Part shown: positions 33,759 to 42,202 of the stretch, piece by piece
How positions within the stretch are numbered: position 1 is the first letter of the stretch
How the letters are laid out: every line of letters starts with the position of its first letter
Origin: Planctomycetes bacterium B3_Pla
Lineage (GTDB): Bacteria; Planctomycetota; Phycisphaerae; Sedimentisphaerales; Anaerobacaceae
NCBI GenBank assembly: GCA_005223045.1
Contig: NJBM01000029.1
Location: 1 to 54,725 of the forward strand
DNA length: 54,725 nt
Direction of reading: 5' to 3'
Notes under the pieces: model-generated
What the model saw: the letters and a program-made list of their open reading frames with translations, nothing else
Told to the model about the DNA's origin: nothing
Databases searched by the model: none
Position numbers and translations under genes: made by a program

Positions 33759-34703
33759 GTGATATTTGAAAACATACAACAGATATTTTGCGACTTTATA
33801 AAAAAAGCAAGTACTGATGTCGTGATTTTTTGCCCATACATCAAACTATCAACTCTAAAGTCCATAATAAAAGAATATAATGCAAGATCACTATCAATAG
33901 TTACAACTTGGAAAACACTAGATATTTTGAGGGGTATATCAGATTTAGAACTCTACCCTTTCTGTAAAGACATTGGGGCTTTTCTATATATAAATCAGAA
34001 CATACACCTCAAGGTAATAGTCGATTCATTTGAAAGGGCAATTGTAGGCTCCGCTAACATAACTAATAAAGGACTTGGAATTGCATCAAAACCAAATGAT
34101 GAGTGTGTTGTAATCTACGAAAATCTAACATTCCATCAACAAGTACACTTAACATCTATTCTTCAACGTTCTCATTTAATACGTGATGGAGATTACAATG
34201 AAATTAGAGATCTCATTGGCAGCTATCAAAAAAGTTTTTCTGATATAAATAAATACGATGATATTGATTTTGAAATAACCGCCAAAAGAGACTTTTTGAT
34301 ATCCGTGTTACCCATGAGCAAGGATATTAGTACTTTCTTCCGATATTATTCTGACGAAAAAACTTCCGCCCGGAATCAAATAGATTACAAGTGCGCCACC
34401 CACGATGCTGCTTTATATGATATCCCAAACGGTTTATCCAGAGACGAATTTGATACCCAGCTAAAATCCTCTTTTTTCGAGCAGCCTTTTATCAAGAAGC
34501 TCAAAGAATTTATTGCAAATGAGAAATATTTTGGACAAATCAAAGAGTGGATTCAACGCACCTGTGTCGATGTTCCGGTTCCTAGCAAGCGTAGTCTCAC
34601 TGGCAATGCGCAAGTCTTATATGAGTGGTTTGCCAAGCTAGGTCAGGATGAATATGGAACTGATAGACCTAGTCATTCTCAGCGTATTTTTAGGAAAGAA
34701 TAA
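33759..34703 (+). CDS. PLD-family nuclease-like protein
   Basis: A 314-residue protein with one phospholipase-D HKD signature, IHLKVIVDSFERAIVGSANITNKGLG (His and Lys of HxK, then GSAN), at about residues 84-110. PLD nucleases with one HKD usually act as dimers, cutting DNA or RNA without metal. The C-terminal half is unfamiliar. It starts with GTG after AGGG. It lies 83 bp behind the ssp operon on the same strand and shares its AT-rich composition, so it may be a further defence gene or an accessory to it; PLD nucleases are frequent beside restriction systems. It could also act alone. Confidence 0.65.
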   Translation: MIFENIQQIFCDFIKKASTDVVIFCPYIKLSTLKSIIKEYNARSLSIVTTWKTLDILRGISDLELYPFCKDIGAFLYINQNIHLKVIVDSFERAIVGSANITNKGLGIASKPNDECVVIYENLTFHQQVHLTSILQRSHLIRDGDYNEIRDLIGSYQKSFSDINKYDDIDFEITAKRDFLISVLPMSKDISTFFRYYSDEKTSARNQIDYKCATHDAALYDIPNGLSRDEFDTQLKSSFFEQPFIKKLKEFIANEKYFGQIKEWIQRTCVDVPVPSKRSLTGNAQVLYEWFAKLGQDEYGTDRPSHSQRIFRKE

Positions 34704-34947
34704 TTCTATGAGAAAAAACAGGGCAGGGTCGCCCGGCCGCATCCGAAGGGGCTTGCTTTTGGGCCTGCCGGCGAGATGCGAAAAGCTCGCCTTCCAGTCG
34801 CCGCCGGACGAGGCCGTGAGGCGGCTCAACAACGTGCAAACGAGAATCACATACAAAAACCGCCGAGAGGAAATTATTCTCTTGACATAAGTCCAGATAG
34901 TCAGTAGAATTATGCCGCTAATCTAACTTAATGTCGGAGGAGATAAG
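34704..34947. other. GC-rich remnant and promoter region
   Basis: From 34708 to about 34860 the DNA turns suddenly GC-rich inside an AT-rich surrounding. It contains an open frame (34708-34890 plus) with an arginine-rich product and no ribosome site. It reads like debris from another sequence. A strong promoter follows. Confidence 0.4.
34882..34910 (+). promoter_or_regulatory. Promoter TTGACA-N17-TAGAAT
   Basis: The -35 is 34882-34887 and the -10 is 34905-34910, 37 bp before the ATG of the next gene, which has GGAGGAG at 34936-34942. Confidence 0.65.
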
Positions 34948-35622
34948 ATGGATGCGAAAGATTCCTTAATCGCCAAGAGTTCGCCCAACGTAGGGCTCAC
35001 CTTTAACCACTATTTTGACAGGATGCGCGTCAAGTTTCAGGAGATGGTCCTATCCAAACGAGTCGCCTCACTGCTCTCCCGCTGGCATAAGCTCTTTGAA
35101 GGTTTCCAAGAGTCACCTCAGAAAATTTATGCAGCATTGGAGGAGGCAATTGAGCGGCGCCACATACCGGACGTAGAGATTTCTCGTGTAAGCTATCCCG
35201 AAGCTGGAGCTCTCTCCGCCAAACGGGAATACCTGAGGGTCCGGCGAAAAGGACATGTCTTTGACGTATGTGCTGCTCCGTTCGGGGACGGCTTTTTTAT
35301 GTCCTGGTGGCTCGGTGAAAAACAGGAGTTCTCCTGGCGGCTTGCCGCACTAATTATTCTTTTGCTTCCAGTGATCGGCCTGATCTTTGGACTGCCGTGG
35401 TGGCTATCTCTGCTTATCGGCCTGACTATTGTAGTGTTGTGGCGACTATCTCTGCGGCCGACGTACTATCGCTTAGACACAGCTTTGATGTTTCAGGATT
35501 CTGTCCATTCAGCCGTCCTTGAGGTCATTGGGCAGGCAACCGAAGCCAAGGGCTTAAAGGCCCTCTCGGAGCTTGAGAGAAAGCCTGTTTTGAGCGATCT
35601 ATTGAAACGTAAACTCGCATGA
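34948..35622 (+). CDS. Membrane protein coupled to the HerA/VirD4-like ATPase
   Basis: A 224-residue protein. The soluble N-terminal ~125 residues precede a double transmembrane hairpin (LAALIILLLPVIGLIFGLPW and WLSLLIGLTIVVLW, about residues 132-170), followed by a cytoplasmic helical tail (DTALMFQDSVHSAVLEVIGQ). It has a strong promoter and ribosome site and overlaps the next gene by 4 bp. The obvious role is to tether that ATPase to the membrane, as inner-membrane partners do for coupling proteins, but no family was recognised. The codon usage and GC level are higher than in the ssp operon and close to those of the following gene. Confidence 0.65.
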   Translation: MDAKDSLIAKSSPNVGLTFNHYFDRMRVKFQEMVLSKRVASLLSRWHKLFEGFQESPQKIYAALEEAIERRHIPDVEISRVSYPEAGALSAKREYLRVRRKGHVFDVCAAPFGDGFFMSWWLGEKQEFSWRLAALIILLLPVIGLIFGLPWWLSLLIGLTIVVLWRLSLRPTYYRLDTALMFQDSVHSAVLEVIGQATEAKGLKALSELERKPVLSDLLKRKLA

Positions 35623-38600
35623 CCATGCCCGGCGACCAAACAGATGGTTTGGACTTTCTGGCCCCTAGTCTCAGTGAACGGCTTACTGCCGATTTCTATC
35701 GTTGGGAAAAACGGGGGCGGGGTTGGCAGTTCTGGTCCGACGTGGTCGAGCTAGAGCCTGTCTATGAGCCGTTTTTCTATCATGAGATTCCTTTTCAGCC
35801 GGCTGTTGATGACGGTCGCCGACCGACTTTCCTTAGCTCTCTTGTCGAAAGTATTCGGCACAGTTTAACAGGATCAAGTGAAGAAGACGAGACTTTGGCT
35901 CCCAATTATATGCCGGATGAGCCGGAAGCTCCTATGTTCAGGGATGACTCGGATTTGCACGAGTGTACGATCTCACTGTCACCGAAACAAAAGGTTTCTC
36001 TCAGCTATGCTGAAGAATTGCTATTGAACTTAAGCTCTTGTTCGCTTCCTCTTAGTTTTGAGATCATTGGAACGGCTGAGTCCAGCTCGGTTCAGCTTGT
36101 CTGCCGCGAGCCTGATTTTGTCCAGGTGAGGCAACAGCTTAATGCCTATTTTCCTGACGCTGTTGTTTACAGGGAAGGCCAGAGTCTGGCCAGCCTAGGG
36201 GACGATGACAAACAGACCGTGGTGGTTGACTTCGGACTTTCCCAGGAGTTTATGCGACCACTTAGGACTTTCAGAGACCTGGACCCTGATCCCTTAACGG
36301 GGATCGTTGGGGCACTCGAGAATCTTGATAACGGCGAACTTGGCATCCTGCAAGTTCTCTTCCAAGCGGCCCGAAACTCGTGGTCTGAGAGTATTATACG
36401 GTCGGTGACCGATTGGCAGGGCAAGAGTTTCTTTGCCGACAGTCCGGAGATGGTTCGCTTGGCCAGGGAAAAAGTCTCAAAGCCTCTCTTTGCGGTGGTT
36501 ATCAGAGTAGTCGGCCAGAGCGAGTCGGCTGGCCGGGCCTGGGAGATTGCCCGGGCCTTAACTGGAGGGCTTACCCAGCTAGCCAATCCTCAAAGCAATG
36601 AGCTTATCCCTCTTTGTAACAACGATTACGAAGACTATCTCCATGCTGAGGATGTGTACTATCGTCAAAGTCGCCGCAGCGGCATGCTTCTAAATAGCGA
36701 TGAACTCGTTTCGCTTGTCCATCCACCCTCTGTCTCGGTGCGTGCCACAAAGTTGCGGCGGGAGGTGAAAAAGACCAAGGCTGCGCCAACAATCGGATCT
36801 GGGCACCAATTTATGCTTGGACAAAACCTCCACCAGGGAGAAGAAACCTCAGTTACCTTAAGTCCTGAACAAAGACTCAGACATATGCATATCATCGGGG
36901 CAACCGGTACTGGAAAATCCACTTTACTTCTTAAGCTGATTATTCAGGATATCGAAAACGGCCTCGGAGTGGGTGTGCTTGATCCTCATGGAGACCTTAT
37001 CGACCGGATTCTGGCGTACATCCCAGAGGAAAGGTTTGAGGACGTTGTTCTTCTTGACCCTTCAGATTCTGAGTATCCAGTTGGCCTTAACATACTCGAA
37101 GCTTTTTCAGAGCAAGAAAAGACCGTTCTTTCTTCAGATCTGGTCGGTGTGTTTCGCCGACTTTCTACAAGCTGGGGCGACCAGATGAATTCCATCTTTT
37201 CTAATGCCATACTTGCCTACTTAGAAAGTGAAGAAGGTGGTACTCTGGTAGATTTGAGACGGTTTCTCGTGGAGAAAGATTACCGCAGGAGTTTCCTAAC
37301 AACGGTTCAAGACACAGACGTCATCTACTACTGGCAAAAAGTATTTCCACAGTTGGGTGGGAGACACCAGACCCCAATTCTGACGCGGCTTGATACTTTC
37401 TTGCGACCGAAGCCTATCCGTTATATGGTCGCTCAGAAAAAGGGACTTAATTTCCAGGAGATTCTGGATACCGGAAAGATCTTCTTGGCCAAGCTTGCCC
37501 ACGGCCTGATTGGTATGGAAAATGCGTATCTTCTGGGGACTATCATTGCCTCCAAATTTCAACAGGCTGCCATGGCCAGGCAGGCAAGAGATATAAGCGA
37601 AAGGGAGAACTTCTATCTCTATATCGATGAGTTCCAGAATTTCATCACCGAATCGATGAAAGGTATTCTGTCCGGAACTAGAAAGTACGGTTTCGGCATG
37701 GTCCTTGCCCATCAAGAACTGCGTCAGCTCTGGGCCAAAGATAGTGAGCTGGCAAACTCCGTAATCTCAAACCCCAGCATCCGCATCTGTTTTCGTCTGG
37801 GAGACTTCGATGCCAAGAAGCTTGAAGATGGCTTCTCCATCTTTGATGCCAAGGACTTGCAGAACCTCGGTGTTGGTGAGGCAATAGCTAGGATCGAGCG
37901 AGCTGAATATGATTTTAATTTGAGGATTCTGGCTCCTCGTGATGTGCCGCGGGAGGTTGCCAAGGAGCGAAGAGCAAAACTAATTGCACTTAGCCGTCAA
38001 AAGTATGCCTGTCCCAGGGATCAGATTGGGGCAGAGATGGCAAGGACCAAAACGATAGTAACAGAGAAAGCACCTGGCCCAAAGGCACCAAGTCCCTCTT
38101 TTGAAGAGATGAAAGAAGAAATAAGACAGGAAATAGTAAGAGAGCCCACTCTTTCCCACAGAAGAAAGAAGGCCAAGGAAGGGTCACCTGCACTGGCGGG
38201 AAAGGGCGGGCAACAGCATAAATATTACCAGCACTTGATCAGACAGACCGCCGAGGCCTATGGATACAGAGCATTGGTCGAACATCCAACAGAGGCTGGA
38301 GGAAGTGTCGATGTCCACCTGGAACGAGATGGGACAAAGATTGCCTGCGAGATTTCTATAACCACAACCGATACACAAGAGTTGGGAAATATTAAGAAAT
38401 GCCTGGCTGCCGGCTATGACAAGGTGATTTTATGCTCGCCTGAGGCAAAATCCCTGAAGCGAATAAGAGAATCGGTTGCCGAGGAACTCGGTGGGTCTGA
38501 GCAGAAAAGAGTTTTGTTTTTCCAACCTGAAGAGGTTATTCTTTATCTGAAACAACAAGCAGCTAAAGGTGCGGGCAAGGAAAAATGGCTGAAGGGCCGT

Positions 38601-38711
38601 AAGGTAAGAGTTCGGTTTCAGCCGGTTGCAGAGGAAAAGGAGAGAACGAAAGTCAAAGCGATAGGAAAGGTCCTTGCTAGTTCGTTGAGGCGATTGAAAG
38701 GAGGTAAGTAA
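35619..38711 (+). CDS. HerA/VirD4-like ATPase with C-terminal nuclease-like domain
   Basis: A 1030-residue motor. Residues about 1-400 form an N-terminal domain, including SYAEELLLNLSSCSLPLSFEI, of the type that precedes TraG/DUF87 ATPases in several uncultured lineages. Walker A MHIIGATGTGKSTLLLKLII is near 421-440 and Walker B NFYLYIDEFQNF near 664-675, with GTRKYGFGMVLAHQ after it. Beyond a charged linker, residues about 865-950 (AYGYRALVEHPTEAGGSVDVHLERDGTKIACEIS) resemble the PD-(D/E)xK fold with VDV and CEIS as the likely acids. It could pump or cut DNA as part of a conjugation or defence apparatus; no relaxase or pilus genes are present. The start overlaps the previous stop as ATGA. 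Confidence 0.72.
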   Translation: MTMPGDQTDGLDFLAPSLSERLTADFYRWEKRGRGWQFWSDVVELEPVYEPFFYHEIPFQPAVDDGRRPTFLSSLVESIRHSLTGSSEEDETLAPNYMPDEPEAPMFRDDSDLHECTISLSPKQKVSLSYAEELLLNLSSCSLPLSFEIIGTAESSSVQLVCREPDFVQVRQQLNAYFPDAVVYREGQSLASLGDDDKQTVVVDFGLSQEFMRPLRTFRDLDPDPLTGIVGALENLDNGELGILQVLFQAARNSWSESIIRSVTDWQGKSFFADSPEMVRLAREKVSKPLFAVVIRVVGQSESAGRAWEIARALTGGLTQLANPQSNELIPLCNNDYEDYLHAEDVYYRQSRRSGMLLNSDELVSLVHPPSVSVRATKLRREVKKTKAAPTIGSGHQFMLGQNLHQGEETSVTLSPEQRLRHMHIIGATGTGKSTLLLKLIIQDIENGLGVGVLDPHGDLIDRILAYIPEERFEDVVLLDPSDSEYPVGLNILEAFSEQEKTVLSSDLVGVFRRLSTSWGDQMNSIFSNAILAYLESEEGGTLVDLRRFLVEKDYRRSFLTTVQDTDVIYYWQKVFPQLGGRHQTPILTRLDTFLRPKPIRYMVAQKKGLNFQEILDTGKIFLAKLAHGLIGMENAYLLGTIIASKFQQAAMARQARDISERENFYLYIDEFQNFITESMKGILSGTRKYGFGMVLAHQELRQLWAKDSELANSVISNPSIRICFRLGDFDAKKLEDGFSIFDAKDLQNLGVGEAIARIERAEYDFNLRILAPRDVPREVAKERRAKLIALSRQKYACPRDQIGAEMARTKTIVTEKAPGPKAPSPSFEEMKEEIRQEIVREPTLSHRRKKAKEGSPALAGKGGQQHKYYQHLIRQTAEAYGYRALVEHPTEAGGSVDVHLERDGTKIACEISITTTDTQELGNIKKCLAAGYDKVILCSPEAKSLKRIRESVAEELGGSEQKRVLFFQPEEVILYLKQQAAKGAGKEKWLKGRKVRVRFQPVAEEKERTKVKAIGKVLASSLRRLKGGK

Positions 38712-38740
38712 GAGAGGCGGGCAAGGAACTACTAATCAGA

Positions 38741-38947
38741 ATGCGCAAACGGCGTATGGAGTTACTGAGAACACCTCACGACGTACATGTCTTAATGTTG
38801 ACAGTACTTCACAAGAATGAAATTAGACAGGAGCTACAAACAGTCTCCAATCTACGTATTCTCTCAAAGCCTTTTGACCCAGAGGACGTACTTGAGTCCG
38901 TCAAGCTTATTCTCAATGAACTGAACAAAGAAGGTCTGGGTTCATAG
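38741..38947 (+). pseudogene. Truncated response-regulator receiver domain
   Basis: The 68-residue frame matches only the C-terminal half of a receiver domain: VHVLMLTVL with the conserved Thr, then ILSKPFDPEDVLESVKLIL with the conserved Lys-Pro pair. The first half, including the phosphoacceptor Asp, is missing; the ATPase gene ends 30 bp upstream. It therefore looks like a fragment left at a junction. A functional short protein is unlikely. Confidence 0.6.
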
Positions 38948-39036
38948 CGATTTCGCCCACATCCTCTCCATCGCAATAACTCTCGTCGGGGGTAATTCTG
39001 TGCTTTGGACAGACATAATTATGAATTACGCCGAAC

Positions 39037-39063
39037 GACCAACGGATTGGTGGTCCGTTGGTC
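39037..39063. repeat. Palindromic hairpin, related to the one at 45315-45343
   Basis: GACCAACGGA pairs perfectly with TCCGTTGGTC around a 7-base loop. The same framework (GACCA-2-GGATTG-4-TCCGTTGGTCA) recurs at 45316-45343 on the far side of the four-gene radical SAM cluster. Confidence 0.65.
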
Positions 39064-39230
39064 ATGCTCAGGGGCGGCTTTATGACGAACGGATTGTCTG
39101 TCCATCGCTCATCTCATTTCCCGTGGTTGCCTCGAAGGATTGGATCCATAGCAAACCGTGGCGCAACTTCTTCCCTGCCTGCTTCATCAGTGTAGGGATT
39201 GTATGAGTGCGTCTTGTTAGTAACTCACGG

Positions 39231-40763
39231 TTAACGACTCAGTCCACAACACACTGAGTTGGCCTTTTCTTGTAACCACGCCTTGCCGATTAGGGCGTGA
39301 AGTGAATCTGCGTCTTGCTTCTTGAGAATCACGTCAACTTCCTTCATGAACTCATCGGGTTCAAGGCCGAGCTGTTCACCTATCAATGTGGCTAATTCGT
39401 ATGCTTCTATCTGACGGTCAAAATCCCATCCTGGATAGTCTGACACAGCCCGAAATCTCTCCCACCATTGCACGTTGCGTAAACCGTCGATTTCGTAAAA
39501 GTCCACTTCGTGCGGTTCTTCATTTTCCGGCACACACATGGAACGGACCATCCAATCGGCGTCCAGGCGGATGCCATGTTTTTCGGGCGATAGGGCAATT
39601 GGAGAACCTGGTTGCAGAAGGTAGGGGGAAATAACAACAGCGTCGAGGCCAAGATTGCACGCTAGATCTCCAGTCTCGGCCAAACTCCTTTCAGTCTCTC
39701 CAGGAAATCCAACAATGAATCCGCCTATTGTTCGTATTCCATTCCTGTGAGCTCGCGCTATTGCCTCAAAGATATCTTGCCGACTGTACCTCTTGCCTAT
39801 CCGTACGATCATCTCCTCATTGCCGGACTCTATTCCATACCAAAGGCACTTGCAGTTTGCTCGTCCTAACATCTCATATGTCTGGTCGTCGAACAAGTCT
39901 ATTTTCCCAAAGCCAACCCACTTAATGTCCGGACGAGAGGTACAGATTAAATTACAAATTTTTCTGATCAGCGGCAAATCCGGTGTCGAGTCGACAATCG
40001 AAAAGGATCTTACGCCATACTTCATCCGGTATAACTCAATCTCAGATCTTATACTGTCAAAAGAGCGACGGCGCACGACGTTGGTTCTCTTGATAGCACT
40101 TCTGCTTCTTCCTCTGAGTTCCGCATTGCTGCATTTCCTTCCCCAGACATACGGATGACAACAGAATGCACACTGGTTTGGACACCCCCTCACCATGTTC
40201 AGGAGAAATATGGGAAAGTACTCGTTAAGCCGAAAAACATCATAGTCTGGAAGAGGCAGCGAGTCGAGATCGTTTTCCCAGACTCTTTCTGTTGCGACGA
40301 CCTCGTTGTTAATTTTCCAAATAGAGTTTCGCACTTCATCTTGTGCTCTCTCACCAGTTACATACTCACCAATCTCAACAATTGCTCTTTCGCCCTCGCC
40401 CACAATTATGACGTCATAAGCATCGGTGACCTGAAAGATCGCTTCTCCGTACAGCGTGGAGTGAGGTCCCCCGGCGATAACCAGGCTAGTCGGTGAAACT
40501 TTTCGAACCTGTTTGGCTAATTCGTTCGTATGAAGGAATCCGCTCTGAAAGAGCTTAAAGCCAACAATATTCGGACGATTCTGCTCAACAAAAGACAAGA
40601 AATCCTCCTCTGAAGTGTGAAACGCGTTCAAATCAAAATACGCACAATCGCCGCCTCTGTCTTTGATTGCCGAGGCCAGCGCGGCAATCCCATTGTCTGG
40701 GACGAAGAAGTCAAAGAACTTCCGCTTGCTGCTGTATGTGGCTAAAGTGTATGATAGGCTCAT
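39231..40763 (-). CDS. B12-binding-domain radical SAM protein
   Basis: A 510-residue enzyme. Residues about 20-130 form a cobalamin-binding-type Rossmann domain (NIVGFKLFQSGFLHTNELAKQ, IAGGPHSTLYGEAI, DVIIVGEGERAI). The radical SAM core begins at MVRGCPNQCAFCC, with the C-x3-C-x2-C iron-sulfur motif, and continues through SIVDSTPD, WVGFGKID and GYIVGFPGE-like GGFIVGFPGETERS. Enzymes of this class methylate or rearrange unactivated carbons or phosphorus. The ATG at 40763 is preferred since AAAGGAG lies seven bases before it. It is divergent from a methyltransferase, GHMP kinase and HAD gene set. Substrate unknown. Confidence 0.8.
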   Translation of the reverse strand: MSLSYTLATYSSKRKFFDFFVPDNGIAALASAIKDRGGDCAYFDLNAFHTSEEDFLSFVEQNRPNIVGFKLFQSGFLHTNELAKQVRKVSPTSLVIAGGPHSTLYGEAIFQVTDAYDVIIVGEGERAIVEIGEYVTGERAQDEVRNSIWKINNEVVATERVWENDLDSLPLPDYDVFRLNEYFPIFLLNMVRGCPNQCAFCCHPYVWGRKCSNAELRGRSRSAIKRTNVVRRRSFDSIRSEIELYRMKYGVRSFSIVDSTPDLPLIRKICNLICTSRPDIKWVGFGKIDLFDDQTYEMLGRANCKCLWYGIESGNEEMIVRIGKRYSRQDIFEAIARAHRNGIRTIGGFIVGFPGETERSLAETGDLACNLGLDAVVISPYLLQPGSPIALSPEKHGIRLDADWMVRSMCVPENEEPHEVDFYEIDGLRNVQWWERFRAVSDYPGWDFDRQIEAYELATLIGEQLGLEPDEFMKEVDVILKKQDADSLHALIGKAWLQEKANSVCCGLSR

Positions 40764-41111
40764 CGTCATTCTCCTTTCATCATTGCATGAATGGACTCAG
40801 CGGGCGATTTCACGTCGGAACATCCAACACACCCTACACAATCCAAAGTAGAACATGAAGAGAAAGGCGTCAAGTCATAAGTGCTTATTTAGCAAACACT
40901 TAGAACTACACGGCGGTCAGGGAACGACGTGAACACCGGTACCCCCTTATTCTCTGTTCTTGGCGTTCGACAAACCCCCCGCTGTTCGACGCGTTCGGAA
41001 AATCCCTTTCCTCCTTCTGCTCTGTTGTGACCATCGTAGAGGCAATGTACGATAGGGCATGTTGTCTTTGGTTTGGAGCAAGTAGAGAATGCTGGACCGT
41101 TGGAGTCTTCT
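40764..41111. other. 350-bp divergent intergenic region
   Basis: Separates the radical SAM gene (minus) from the methyltransferase gene (plus) and should hold both promoters, but none stands out. A TAAGTG/CACTTA inverted repeat at 40878-40902 may be an operator. Confidence 0.4.
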
Positions 41112-42134
41112 ATGATGAAAAAACCTATCAACCGCTTCATGGGTTGTCCGGTGGAACTGGGCTCCCCCCTAAGAGTACCGCATTTCGCTTGGCCCCTTTG
41201 GGGAATAACCTGGTCAGGCAGCAAGGAATTCGCCAATCTTGTCGAACAATCAGAAAGAGCTTACCGATCCGAATGGGATGGGACGACGGTAAGAAACCAC
41301 GAGGAAATCGCAAAAGCTTCGAAACTAGCGGGTCTAAAGGACGCCAACGGAAAACTCAACGAGAAGGTCGCTGAAGTCGCTCTTAATGTTATAGCATCGC
41401 ATAAGAGCGAGCAAATCAACATTCTGGATGTCGGAACTGGCTCGGGGGCTACAGCATTGGCGGTGTGGTCTCAATTGTGTGACGAAGCCCGCCGGAGAAC
41501 CCGCTGGGTTTTCTTGGACCCTGCAAAGCAAGCCCTAATGGAGGCAAAACAAGCTGCCCTTACGGCTGGCCTGGCAGCGCATCAACTTGACTTACTCCCA
41601 TCACGTGACCTTGATGCCTTCCCGTACTTGAGTGATAAATTCGACGTCGTGCTTGCTGTTGCAAGTATACATCATCATGCTTACCTATCCCCGGTTCTTT
41701 CAGATCTGGCGCAGTGCCTAAAGCCTGAAGGATTCCTCATAGTGGGTGACTGGTTCAACGGGTTGAGTCTGCACCCGGCCAGAGTTTTAGCTTTGCTTGA
41801 AAAAATGAAATGGAAAGATAGAGAAGAGTATTTGAAAGCTTTCATAGAGCAGTTTCCGGCAAGCACTAATGATATTGAGGAAGAAGCGTCCGATGAAGAC
41901 CGTTGTGCTGACGAACAGATAGCAGCTTTTTGGCTGGCTTATAGTAATATCGTGGAATCAGCAGAGCGTCCTCTCCGTGTGCTTGAAGGGCATAGACGTA
42001 TCGAGCACTACATCGGTGGCCTCAAAAAAGCTGGACTGCACACACCGGGTAGACTGCCATCACAGAATATAGGCAATCCATGCTTCCTTATCCCGAATTC
42101 GAGCCTCTTAGCTGTTTTGACGGCGGTAAAATGA
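41112..42134 (+). CDS. SAM-dependent methyltransferase of the radical SAM cluster
   Basis: A 340-residue class I methyltransferase: INILDVGTGSGATALAVW (SAM loop), WVFLDPAKQALMEAKQAA (motif II), FDVVLAVASIHHHAYL (motif IV) and LKPEGFLIVGDWFNGL. The HHH cluster in motif IV and the helical insert near 230-270 (NDIEEEASDEDRCADEQ) are typical of small-molecule O- or N-methyltransferases. GGAG sits six bases before the ATG at 41112; the longer TTG-initiated frame is rejected. It is 68 bp upstream of the GHMP kinase fusion on the same strand and divergent from the radical SAM gene. Confidence 0.75.
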   Translation: MMKKPINRFMGCPVELGSPLRVPHFAWPLWGITWSGSKEFANLVEQSERAYRSEWDGTTVRNHEEIAKASKLAGLKDANGKLNEKVAEVALNVIASHKSEQINILDVGTGSGATALAVWSQLCDEARRRTRWVFLDPAKQALMEAKQAALTAGLAAHQLDLLPSRDLDAFPYLSDKFDVVLAVASIHHHAYLSPVLSDLAQCLKPEGFLIVGDWFNGLSLHPARVLALLEKMKWKDREEYLKAFIEQFPASTNDIEEEASDEDRCADEQIAAFWLAYSNIVESAERPLRVLEGHRRIEHYIGGLKKAGLHTPGRLPSQNIGNPCFLIPNSSLLAVLTAVK

Positions 42135-42202
42135 TTATACTTCTAACAGAATCTGGAGTACACTTGTTGCATCATCCATGAGAACCATCAGAGGTTACTC
42201 TT

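Noticed and set aside
34708..34890. 60-residue GC-rich frame
   Set aside because: No ribosome site or family likeness; looks like sequence debris between two modules.
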